64,000 nt of DNA from Pseudomonadota bacterium. GTDB taxonomy: Bacteria; Pseudomonadota; Alphaproteobacteria; Rhizobiales; Devosiaceae. The translations under genes and the position numbers were made by a program. The notes under the pieces are model-generated. The model made no database searches and was not told the DNA's origin. It saw only the letters and a program-made list of their open reading frames with translations. The stretch covers positions 39,441 to 103,440 of the forward strand of contig JAEWLC010000073.1 of the NCBI GenBank assembly GCA_023393475.1. The letters run 5' to 3'. Below are positions 56,222 to 64,000 of the stretch, in pieces (the first letter of the stretch is position 1; the number at the start of each line of letters is the position of its first letter).

Positions 56222-58414
56222 ATGACGAAGACCAACCCTCTCAAGGCCGATCGCCTCGGCCCGTTCGCGACTGTCCGCATGGACGGCAAGGTCTATAAAG
56301 TCCTTCGTCCGACCAGCCTCGGCTGGGAGCTGGAAACGGGTGGCGCCCGACCGGAGAAGAAGTTCCTCTTCCACCGCCAGCTGGAACAGGGCGAGGACGA
56401 CGGCACCATCGTGGTGACGCGCTCCCGGAGTGAGCATCCCAGTCTGCAGAGCCTGCCGCTGAAGTCGCGACGCGACATCTTCATCAAGAACTGGTGGATG
56501 AGCCGTATCGTGATCGCCCTCGGCAACCGCACCCTCGAAAGCATGGGCGATGTCGCGCTGGGAAAGTTCATTGCAGACAACCTGCCCGACATCAGGCGTG
56601 ACCTGGAGGCGTGGGGGCGCGACGCCGGTTACGACCATGCTGCTGCAGCTGCGAAGCCTTCACGCAAGGCGACTGTCGGCTCCGAGATCACGACGATCGA
56701 ACCGGTGCTGACGCCCCGTAGCCTGCGCCGGCTGCTACCCACGTTCGTCGAGAAGAACAAGCACCCGTTGTCCATGCGAAAGCGCACCGAGCGGTGCCGT
56801 GGTGGCGGTCGCCGCGTCGACGATCGCGTTCTCAAGATCGTCCAGGAAGAGGTCGCGCGATATGCCGGCGAGGCTAACCCCACGATCGAAGGGCTACGGC
56901 TATTGGTGAAGGCTCGGATCACCCAAAGGAACAAGGGGCTGCCGCCGGAACTCAAGCTTCTGGCGCCCTCCTGGGGGACTCTGAACCGCGTCAAGGATGA
57001 AATGCCGGAGGGGCAGAAGATCGGCGGTCGCAAGGGAGCTCGCGCGGTCAATGTCGCGCTTGGTCCATTTGGCGAAGGACCAACCTACTATCGTTTAGGT
57101 GAACGTGTCGAAATCGACTGCTGGAACATCCCGCTCTTCATCCTGCTCGAGAAGGCGGGCGTCGCGGGAGAGATCCCGAAAGACGTCGCCGACGAGCTGG
57201 TCGAGAAGGCGCACCGCATCCATGTGGCTGCCGTAGTCGAGAAAGCCACCGGCTACATCACCGGCATGCGCTTCGGCCTATCCGAAAGTGCCGAGCTGAC
57301 GACAGCGGCTCTGAAGATGTCGCTTATCGACAAGACCCGGTACTCCAACTGGGCCGGCTGCGAGCAATCATGGAACCTCTATACCGGCATCGAGGAGTGT
57401 ACGACGGATGCTGGCCCGGGATTCATCGGTGACCGGTTCGTGTCGGCCGTTATCCCGGCAACTAGCAGCCACGTCTATGCCGCAAGCGGATTGCCACACC
57501 TGCGTGGCCTGGTGGAGAGCATCTACTCCACCCTGCACAAGGGCTTCATCAGCAAGTTCGTCGCGCGAGCGTTCGAGAACGTAACTGCCAAGGGCGACTA
57601 CGAGCCCGACAAGCGGGCCAACCTGACGCTGGAGGAGTTTCTCCGGCTGATGACCCGCTATGTCGTCGACGTCTACCACAACATGCCCCGCAACGGGGGG
57701 CTGCGGCAGAGCCCGCATCGCGAGTTCGAGGCATTTGCTCACGCCATGGAGCCGAAAGAACCTCCGACCCCCGACGAGATCCGGGTCTGGTTCGGATTCG
57801 AAGCTGAGCGGAAGCTGGGTCCCGCCGGCGTGCGCTTCATGCACATTCACTATGACAGCGACTGGCTCGTGAAGTACCGCAACTCCGCAGGCCTCGAGGA
57901 CGTGATGATCCGCGTGGACGAGGCGGACCTGGGGGCTATTTCCGTCCTGCTTGACGGCGACTGGATCACCATTCCGGCGCGAGATTACGAGTTTCGGGGC
58001 GTGTCGCTCGATGATTGGACCGATCTGCTCGCCGACCTCCGGAAGCGTTTCGGCGTCCAGTCGGAAGTCGACTTCGAACGCTATGTGGCGCCCGCCCTCC
58101 TCGAGATCGAACGCACCAACCGCGTCGCCGAGGCGATGAAGCTCGACCGGGTGTTCTGGAGCGCCGAACGGTTCGAGGCCTTCGAAGACAGCAACCAGAT
58201 CAACTTTGTGGACCGCACCAAGCCGGATCCCGATCAACCCGCTCCGTCCTTTGGTGATCGCACTATCGGGCACCGTTTCGGCCGCGCCAGCACATCCCCC
58301 ACTCCGGCTTCATCGGACACGGCGGACACATCTGTGCCGGCGACCGCAATGGCCAGCATCGCAGAACCTTCACAGCCCGCCCGAACGCGGCGTCTCCAAT
58401 ACCGGGAGGACTGA
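56222..58414 (+). CDS. DDE transposase of TnsB/TniA (Mu/rve) type
   Basis: The 730-residue strand-transfer enzyme. The rve catalytic triad is visible: Asp299 in RVEIDCWNIP, Asp396 in ECTTDAGPGF and Glu432 in RGLVESIYSTLH, with exactly 35 residues between the second Asp and Glu. An N-terminal DNA-binding part and a C-terminal beta-barrel and Pro/Ser-rich tail (for ATPase contact) flank it. I use ATG 56222, 2 bases after the TnsA-like stop; a TTG at 56216 is also in frame. Confidence 0.9.
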   Translation: MTKTNPLKADRLGPFATVRMDGKVYKVLRPTSLGWELETGGARPEKKFLFHRQLEQGEDDGTIVVTRSRSEHPSLQSLPLKSRRDIFIKNWWMSRIVIALGNRTLESMGDVALGKFIADNLPDIRRDLEAWGRDAGYDHAAAAAKPSRKATVGSEITTIEPVLTPRSLRRLLPTFVEKNKHPLSMRKRTERCRGGGRRVDDRVLKIVQEEVARYAGEANPTIEGLRLLVKARITQRNKGLPPELKLLAPSWGTLNRVKDEMPEGQKIGGRKGARAVNVALGPFGEGPTYYRLGERVEIDCWNIPLFILLEKAGVAGEIPKDVADELVEKAHRIHVAAVVEKATGYITGMRFGLSESAELTTAALKMSLIDKTRYSNWAGCEQSWNLYTGIEECTTDAGPGFIGDRFVSAVIPATSSHVYAASGLPHLRGLVESIYSTLHKGFISKFVARAFENVTAKGDYEPDKRANLTLEEFLRLMTRYVVDVYHNMPRNGGLRQSPHREFEAFAHAMEPKEPPTPDEIRVWFGFEAERKLGPAGVRFMHIHYDSDWLVKYRNSAGLEDVMIRVDEADLGAISVLLDGDWITIPARDYEFRGVSLDDWTDLLADLRKRFGVQSEVDFERYVAPALLEIERTNRVAEAMKLDRVFWSAERFEAFEDSNQINFVDRTKPDPDQPAPSFGDRTIGHRFGRASTSPTPASSDTADTSVPATAMASIAEPSQPARTRRLQYRED

Positions 58415-59452
58415 TTGAGCTCCCCTGCCCCGCTGCCCGAAACCGAACTCCTGACTCTGCGAAACGAACTCATGAGCAAGCCCTTCTTGACGGACGACCT
58501 GCTCAAGGTCGAGCAGGCCATCGAGCGCCGCCACCGTGCCTTGCTGCACGTTGTCGATCCCTCTGAACCCTGGTCAGGTCCGAACCGTGCAACCACCCGC
58601 GCCCTTGTCGTGGTGGGTCCGTCGCGGTCTGGCAAGACCCGCGCGGTGAACAGTGGCATCGCCCGCCTCAAGCCCCTCACGGTGACCCGGGGAACGACCA
58701 TCACTCCCCTTCCGCTCCAGGTCAAAGCCCCGGAGCACTTCACTATCGAGAGTCTCGGTCGGGCCATGCTCGACCGCCTGAAACTGATGCCGACGCGCTC
58801 CCTGGGTCCATCCCGCACCGTCGAGCGGCTACACACCCGCATCCAGCTCGAGCAGCCGACTATCGTCCACATCGATGAAGCACAGCGCATGCTGACGCCC
58901 GATCGCGTGGCTCAGCATCGCCGCAACGAAGAACATGTGAAGATCTTCGGGCAGTTGCGTGCCCTGGTGGACCTCGACGGCTGGCCTATTCCTCTCGTGC
59001 TCAGCGGCACTACCGAACTGACCGGCATCCTGGAGCGGGTGGATCTGAGTTTCTTTCGCGAAATTGCCGACGTCATCGTCATGACCCCGATGATGGTAGG
59101 ACGGCAGTCTGACCGCGACGACCTGGACGACGCCCTTGCCGGCGCGGCGGAGAAGGTCGGCATGGAAGTCGACCTCGGCGGCTGCGAGGACTTCTTCGAC
59201 CGCCTCATCCTCGCCTCGAACCACGCTCGCGGATTGGCCTTCGACATTTGCCACGAGGCCATTCTCCTCGCAGCCGAGGCCCGGCGGAAGGCAGTCACGC
59301 TCGAAGACTTCGAGACCTTCTATGCCCGAAAAGCGGGTTGCCTGCGCGCCGCCAATCCGTTCGTCGCCACCGACTGGCACCGCATCGACCCGAAGGTCCT
59401 TCTCGCATCCATGTCGGGCGAGAAGGCACCGAAAGTCTGGGAGGTGAAATGA
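58415..59452 (+). CDS. TnsC/TniB-like AAA+ transposition ATPase
   Basis: The 345-residue ATP-dependent regulator that links target selection to the transposase. Walker A is VVGPSRSGKTRAV, Walker B is TIVHIDEAQRM, with sensor LVLSGTTEL. TTG start at 58415 directly after the transposase stop, with GGAGG 6 bases upstream. Its stop overlaps the tniQ start (ATGA). Confidence 0.9.
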   Translation: MSSPAPLPETELLTLRNELMSKPFLTDDLLKVEQAIERRHRALLHVVDPSEPWSGPNRATTRALVVVGPSRSGKTRAVNSGIARLKPLTVTRGTTITPLPLQVKAPEHFTIESLGRAMLDRLKLMPTRSLGPSRTVERLHTRIQLEQPTIVHIDEAQRMLTPDRVAQHRRNEEHVKIFGQLRALVDLDGWPIPLVLSGTTELTGILERVDLSFFREIADVIVMTPMMVGRQSDRDDLDDALAGAAEKVGMEVDLGGCEDFFDRLILASNHARGLAFDICHEAILLAAEARRKAVTLEDFETFYARKAGCLRAANPFVATDWHRIDPKVLLASMSGEKAPKVWEVK

Positions 59453-61370
59453 TGAGTAACGAGATCGAGCCCTTGGCGGAGTCCCTGACCTTGATGCCGT
59501 TCGAAACCGGAGTAAGTCTCGCCTCCCGCCTGGCGGCGATGAACCGCGCGGGGAATGCCCGGCAGTTCTGCTGGGACTACTTCGTGAAGTTCGAAGAAAT
59601 CGCGGCCGGCAATGTCGCGGAACTGCGGAAGCTGAGCATCCTTGCATCCGTCAATCTGGAGGCACTGATCCGCTGGTCACCTCGGCGGGTTGGTCAATAC
59701 AACTTCTCGATCGGCGATGAGTCATCACCACGTTCCGGTCGCGCCGCAGCCGGTTTCGAGTCTGCGTCGGGTGCATCGACGCAGCGCTGGCTGCTCACCC
59801 CGAGCTGCCGGCAGATGCTGCGGTGGCGGTTCCCGTATACACCTTGGTCGACCCGGTTCGGACCTGCCCGGTGCACGGCATGTCCCTGGTCCAAGTTGCC
59901 GACAAGCGCTCGTTTGGGGATCATAGCCAGGACTACGCCATTCCGATCGCCGATGCTCTTGAGGACCTGGATGAGCTTCGGGCCAACTCGGTTCGTCGCG
60001 CGGTGTCCGACTTCGAGAACTACCTGCTCGGTCGCCTGGGTATCCGTCCCCGAAAAACCGTGCAGCTCCTGGACGACCTTGAGATCACGCAGGTCATGAC
60101 GATCTGCGAAGGTCTGGGTTCCTTCAGGCTGTACGGGCGTCATGCTGCGATTTCTGAACTCGACGAACCCGATCAACACGCGGCGGCCCAGCAGGGCTTT
60201 GAGACGTTGGCGCGGGGTGAGGAAGGGGTACGAGAGTTCGTAACAGATGCCCACCAACGTGCTGCGTCGGAAGACAAGGCAGGCATGTCCAGCACGATGT
60301 TCGGCCGTGTCCGAAGCCTCCTGAACTCTCAGACGCGCTCACAACGCTTCGATCCCATCAAACAGATCCTCGTGGATCGCTTGAGTGAACTCGTCCCGTA
60401 TGGCCCGGAAGATCCGCCCATCTTCGGCATGCGCCCTGCCCGTCGGTATTGGCACACCCTCATCAGCGCTGAGCGCCAGTACGGAGTCGCGTACCGCACG
60501 ATCAAGAAGAACGTTGAGCGTGCTGGTATCCACCAGCGGCTGAACCTGACATTCGACAAGACCCGGTTCGCCATCCCCGCAGAGGAACTCGACGGGCTGA
60601 TGACGTCGCCGGATGCGCTGATCCCGCGCATGGAGGTCATCGTCCTCACCGGCGTTCACGCAAAGGACTTCACAGCGCTGGCGGATGCCGGTCTGCTTCG
60701 TCCGATCACTGGTCGACCAGACAGTGCCAGTTCAATGTTCCGCCGCGGTGACGTGACCGTCCTTGAGAAAGCGCTCCTCTCCCGGGCGGAACCGATGACG
60801 ACCGAGATGCCAGGTTGGGTGACAGTTCACGCCGCATTTCTGTCGACCTCCTGGTCGCGCGCCGACGTCTTTAGGCATATCGCGTCCGGGGCGGCGGCGG
60901 TGGGTTCGGTGAAGGGCGAGAAGTCGGCTGCCTCGCTTCGGGTGAAGCTCGATGACCTGCGTCGGCTGCATCCGCTTTTCGGACGTGACGTCATTTCGAT
61001 GGAGGACGCCGCGGCCATTCTGGAGGTTTCCGAAACCGTCGTGAACCGGCTGGTGAAAACGAGCTGGATCGAAGCTCACAATGTCCGATCGGAGCAAACT
61101 GGCAAGCTCAAGGTTGGCCTCTGCAAGGATGACGTGCTTGCATTCCAGCGCACCTACATCCCGGTCTCGGAGATCTGGCGACGACGAGGCGGACCTATGA
61201 TCAAGATCAATCCGCTACTCGGATCTCACGGTCTGCGGCCATCGTTCCCGCCCGACAAGTTGCGCTGCACCTTCTATCGTCGTGCCGAGGTTGACCAAGT
61301 GTTTCTACCATCCGCCACCAGTCCTCCAGCCGAAACTCCTGCCCCGCTGGAACCCACGCCACTGAGCTGA
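59449..61370 (+). pseudogene. tniQ: TniQ/TnsD-like target-selection protein, one-base frameshift
   Basis: The N-terminal part (59449-59721) reads LTLMPFETGVSLASRLAAM and RQFCWDYF, typical of TniQ. The rest, one frame back, begins VITTFRSRRSRF and continues into RVCVGC and TCPVHG, the zinc-finger pairs of TniQ. The break is at GATGAG/TCATC: one extra G after 59721 would restore a single protein of about 640 residues. The remaining about 550 residues have helix-turn-helix-like stretches (MEDAAAILEVSETVVNRLVK). Either a real inactivating deletion or a sequencing error. Confidence 0.88.
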
Positions 61371-61389
61371 TTGATCAGTACGCCCCTTC

Positions 61390-61416
61390 AAGCCCCGGTT
61401 TCGCCGGGGCTTTTTT
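61390..61416 (+). terminator. Rho-independent terminator after tniQ
   Basis: AAGCCCCGG (61390-61398) pairs with CCGGGGCTT (61404-61412) around TTTCG, followed by a run of six T. It closes the transposition operon. Confidence 0.9.
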
Positions 61417-61454
61417 GTTGCCATCACGAACCGTGCCCGAGCCGGTCCTAGGCG

Positions 61455-61543
61455 TCGGGACATTCCCAACATGCGATCGGGACAATCCCAACGCTGAAGG
61501 GACGAAATTTGCCTTATGAATCAATGCCTATCAGGACAAATCG
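61455..61543 (+). repeat. GGGACA-type direct repeats, candidate transposon right end
   Basis: TCGGGACATTCCCAAC (61455-61470) and TCGGGACAATCCCAAC (61477-61492) are 15/16 identical and 22 bp apart, about two helical turns. Weaker copies are AAGGGACGAAAT (61497) and ATCAGGACAAATCG (61530-61543). The last has an inverted match next to nrdJ at 34697-34710. Such arrays fit TnsB/TniA binding sites at a Tn7-like end. They could instead be an operator or partition-type site for the ParA-like operon, which starts about 90 bp further on. Confidence 0.5.
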
Positions 61544-61582
61544 TATGGTGTCGTACAACAATCCACCACGATAGCCTAAGCA

Positions 61583-61607
61583 TCACCGCGGATCATCTCC
61601 GCGGTGA
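61583..61607 (+). other. Perfect 10-bp hairpin before the ParA-like gene
   Basis: TCACCGCGGA (61583-61592) pairs with TCCGCGGTGA (61598-61607) around TCATC, followed by CTTTGTTTG. It may be a terminator, or an attenuator or operator in the leader of the ParA-like gene, whose start is 23 bases downstream. Confidence 0.5.
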
Positions 61608-61630
61608 CTTTGTTTGAGGGGGGGGCGTAT

Positions 61631-62496
61631 TTGGGCCAAGTAATAACGGTAATGAATATGAAGGGCGGCGTCGGCAAGACCACCGTCTGCATGCACCTGG
61701 CCGGAGCCTTAGGATACTACAAGTACCGTCGATCTCGAAAAATTCTGGCGATCGACTATGACCCTCAGTTTAACCTGTCCCAGGCCTACATTTCGCCAAC
61801 GAAGTACTTCTCACTTGAAAAATCCAGAAAGACTACGCTCTCAGTGCTCGTTGACGACGACACCGACCTGGATCCATTTGACATCCAGCTACCCGGCAGC
61901 CACACGCCACCTGCGGTGTCTGCCCTAGCACACACCGTCTATTCATTCGCAGGCGGCTTCGGGCTCGACATCGTGCCATCAACCCTCGACCTGATGTACC
62001 TCGCCCTGGGCCAGACCGACCTGAAGACTGCTCCTATGGAAGAGCGTTTCGAGAAACTTATCAGCGAGGCGCGAGGGCTATACGATGTGGTATTGATCGA
62101 TTGTCATCCTGCAGGGTCTCTGTTCACTAAAACCTCACTGCGGAACTCAGATCACGTCCTTATCCCCGTTGCACCGACGTCATCCTATGCAGTCCGTGGC
62201 ATCGGTCTGATGATGAATTTCGTCTCCTCAAAGAAGGTCGGCAACGCTGGGCCTAAACCTCACATACTGTTCAATTCCCAAGCCGAGTGGGCATTTCCCC
62301 GCAAGAAACTAGCATTCGAAATGCCAAAGACTTAGGGAAATTCTGCATGGCCAATACCTTGAAACGCTACAAGGCATTTTCCGAGCCAGAGGGCGGTGAT
62401 GGCTTTGTATGGAAAAGCAAAAAGCCATACAGTACCGAGGCGGTGCGCAATCTGCACCAGGTCAACTATGAACTAATCGAGCGCACCGGGATTTAG
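61631..62496 (+). pseudogene. ParA-like P-loop ATPase, one-base frameshift
   Basis: The N-terminal part begins MGQVITVMNMKGGVGKTTV, with the deviant Walker A KGGVGKTT, then AIDYDPQFNLSQAY and VVLIDCHPAG, the ParA/Soj/MinD signature. The reading frame ends early, but the next frame continues sensibly (IRNAKDLGKFCMANTLKRY) to 62496. The break is at GCCGAG/TGGGC near 62287, and one added G would restore about 288 residues. I choose TTG 61631 because it gives the canonical ParA start and has a G-rich Shine-Dalgarno. No ParB is present; the two following genes replace it. Confidence 0.8.
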
Positions 62497-62498
62497 CA

Positions 62499-62954
62499 AT
62501 GAAGAAAAGCGTTCGCGACCAAGCCATCCGAACTGTGACGGCATCGCTACTTTCGTCGCCGCTGACCACTGCGGAATTGTCCGAGTTGAGCCAAGAGATC
62601 ATGCGGCCCGACTTCGCGCGGGCGCTCGGCCAGTCACTGGCAGGCGCGCTCCAACTGTCTAGCCAACCTGAGCTGAACCCAGGCCGCATCGCCGAAAAAC
62701 GGCAAAGAGACGTCGATGCATTGGTAGACTTTGTGCAGAGAAAGAAGCTCACAAAGGCGCAGATAGCCGCGTTCATTGTGGCGGCTTTTCCAACTTATCA
62801 AATTGACACCTCGCTTACGGCGCGTGGTCAACTCGCGGCGTTCCTCAAATCCGGAGGCACCGTCGAGCAATTTACTACCACATGGACGCAAATGGGTCAG
62901 ACAGACCCGTACCTTAGAGGGATCATAGATCGCATCCGTTCCAACAATGAGTAA
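62499..62954 (+). CDS. Unrecognised 151-residue helical protein of the ParA-like operon
   Basis: No family recognised. The sequence is mostly helical and charged, with SPLTTAELSELSQEIM near the start, a Lys/Arg-rich middle (KRQRDVDALVDFVQRKKLT) and an end reading LRGIIDRIRSNNE. It does not show ParB, HTH or nuclease motifs. It starts 2 bases after the ParA-like stop and overlaps the next gene by 8 bases, so the three genes are co-translated. Confidence 0.7.
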   Translation: MKKSVRDQAIRTVTASLLSSPLTTAELSELSQEIMRPDFARALGQSLAGALQLSSQPELNPGRIAEKRQRDVDALVDFVQRKKLTKAQIAAFIVAAFPTYQIDTSLTARGQLAAFLKSGGTVEQFTTTWTQMGQTDPYLRGIIDRIRSNNE

Positions 62955-63660
62955 GAAGCCCGCCGACAGTCTAGTCGCCGCGCTCGGAGGCATTCAGTGG
63001 TCCGGAAATGTGGCCACCTTCGTTCAGAAGCCCAACGAAACGGAACGGCTAGCCGAACGAAACATGCGCCTTGCGATTTGGTCTCGACAGATTGAGCAGG
63101 CCGAAAAGGGAAATCCAGCGCTGGGCTTTGTGCGAGAAATGCAGGTCAGCGGCCAACTGGTCACTGCACTTACCGCTCTCGCGCTGTACAAGCCAGCCGC
63201 CGCGGCCATTCGAACCACGATAGAGACTGCTCTATATTACAGTTACTTTCGTCGTCACCCGGTTGAACTCCAGACGCTGATCAGAACATCGTCCTTTTAT
63301 ATTTCAAAGTCTGAGGTCATAGAGTACCACAAGACCCATACCGCGAGTTTCAAATCGTTGCAGGCCCACCTTGGGCTCCTGCAGCGGCTTGAGGAGTCCT
63401 ATTCGTCACTGTCGGCCATTGTCCACGGGCAGGTGCCGGGTACGTGGTCCCATCATTCGCTTAAGGCAACTGCCCCCTCGTTGTCCTTGGAAGCAGAGGT
63501 GATTCAGGCATTCGAGGGCGCTGAAGATGTAGTGCACAGACTATTCCTTTGCACCCTTGCCCAAGAATGTTGGAGTGACTTCTCGGCGGCAGCAAAGGCG
63601 TCATTGTTGAAGGGCCTGAGTGCCGATACTAGAACGCATCTAGCCCTCGACGCTGCCTAG
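62947..63660 (+). CDS. Unrecognised 237-residue protein, possibly HEPN/DUF5677-like
   Basis: An all-alpha protein. AAAAIRTTIETALYYSYF followed by RRHPVEL, and later SYSSLSAIVHGQVPGTW, recall the helical pattern of DUF5677-type HEPN-like proteins, where Arg and His residues can form an RNase site. This is a weak, by-eye resemblance. The final domain FLCTLAQECWSDFS is also helical. It is the last gene of the ParA-like operon. If it is HEPN-like it would be the toxic effector of a defence or toxin system (inference). Confidence 0.6.
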   Translation: MSKKPADSLVAALGGIQWSGNVATFVQKPNETERLAERNMRLAIWSRQIEQAEKGNPALGFVREMQVSGQLVTALTALALYKPAAAAIRTTIETALYYSYFRRHPVELQTLIRTSSFYISKSEVIEYHKTHTASFKSLQAHLGLLQRLEESYSSLSAIVHGQVPGTWSHHSLKATAPSLSLEAEVIQAFEGAEDVVHRLFLCTLAQECWSDFSAAAKASLLKGLSADTRTHLALDAA

Positions 63661-63975
63661 TCCAGATGGGTTCTCTCCCATCCAATCGCGCCCTCCAACC
63701 TCCCCCGCCAAATCCGTCTGCACCACCGACACCCCCGCCCCGATCAGTCCGCCCCAGATTTCGTCAGGGCGCGTGAGCGCGGCTGTGTCGGTGAAGCCGC
63801 AGCAGGCGACGCCGTCGAACCTTATGATGATCAGGCCAAGGCTCAATTCCTGCCCCTCCGGTGTATTTTGCCGAAGGTACCGCAGCCGAGCGTGACACCA
63901 CCGTGCTCCCGCCGCTCTACAGAAACTTATCCCCCTCCCTCCCACCCATGCGATTCTCCCCCTCGTCCGCTGCAC
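63640..63975 (-). pseudogene. Possible C-terminal fragment of a glycerophosphodiester phosphodiesterase-like gene
   Basis: Only the part encoding NTPEGQELSLGLIIIRFDG, GFTDTAALTRPDEIWGG and GVSVVQTDLA looks protein-like. The last motif resembles the end of GDPD-type enzymes. The upstream part of the frame (Arg/Gly-rich) does not look coding, and no full gene fits in the window. It may be a fragment left at the island's far side or chance. The other bases of 63,661-64,000 hold nothing else I can support. Confidence 0.25.
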
Positions 63976-64000
63976 CGAAGCGAGATCATGACGAGTGGTT

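Noticed and set aside
59700..59730. Programmed ribosomal frameshift in tniQ
   Set aside because: No X-XXY-YYZ slippery sequence at the break and no downstream structure; a single-base deletion explains it more simply.
54971..61630. CRISPR array or guide RNA for a CRISPR-associated Tn7-like element
   Set aside because: No regularly spaced direct repeats and no cas genes; the TniQ is a large TnsD-like form rather than a short Cascade-linked one.

Overview
The window reads as high-GC alphaproteobacterial chromosome, most likely order Hyphomicrobiales (a Devosia-like genome is a guess from gene order and protein style, not a proven assignment). The evidence is the chain ntrC-ntrY-ntrX-hfq-hflX with convergent mazG, an RNase E with an Ala/Glu-rich tail, aroQ-accB-accC, Aat, a DUF2155 protein next to an NDUFA12-type complex I subunit, and a vitamin-B12-dependent (class II) ribonucleotide reductase.

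Positions 1-34,600 are mostly core genome. They hold nitrogen and redox two-component regulation (ntrC cut by the window edge, ntrY, ntrX), RNA biology (hfq, hflX, rne), cell wall genes (PBP1A, an AmiC-type amidase), a GH29 fucosidase with a keto-acid hydratase-like gene, a sulfotransferase beside a GSCR-motif protein, a frameshifted YafY/WYL regulator, an aminotransferase, a DsbA-like oxidoreductase, the dehydroquinase/acetyl-CoA carboxylase operon, an ArsR-SRPBCC-GyrI-like cluster, and nrdJ.

About 100 bp after nrdJ the sequence changes to a roughly 27-29 kb accessory island. Its left part (34.8-51.7 kb) is a defence island. It carries a helicase/DUF4391/Mod/Res cassette (type III restriction-modification plus a SNF2-type helicase), Kiwa (kwaA-kwaB), McrBC with an EVE-like insertion in McrB, a Septu-like ATPase plus HNH nuclease pair, and a small XRE regulator near a perfect palindrome. 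Its right part (52-61.4 kb) is a three-gene block ending in a soluble AAA+/M41 protease, then a translationally coupled Tn7-like transposition operon (TnsA-like, DDE transposase, TnsC/TniB-like ATPase, TniQ). TniQ carries a one-base frameshift.

Just beyond TniQ are GGGACA-type repeats. One has a near-identical inverted counterpart just after nrdJ, so the whole segment from about 34.7 to 61.5 kb may be one Tn7-like transposon with a defence cargo. Beyond these repeats is a compact operon of a ParA-like ATPase (also one-base frameshifted), a 151-residue all-alpha protein and a possibly HEPN-like 237-residue protein. I do not recognise it as a described system, and it is my main candidate for something new. 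The last 340 bp look like ordinary high-GC sequence with a possible gene fragment.
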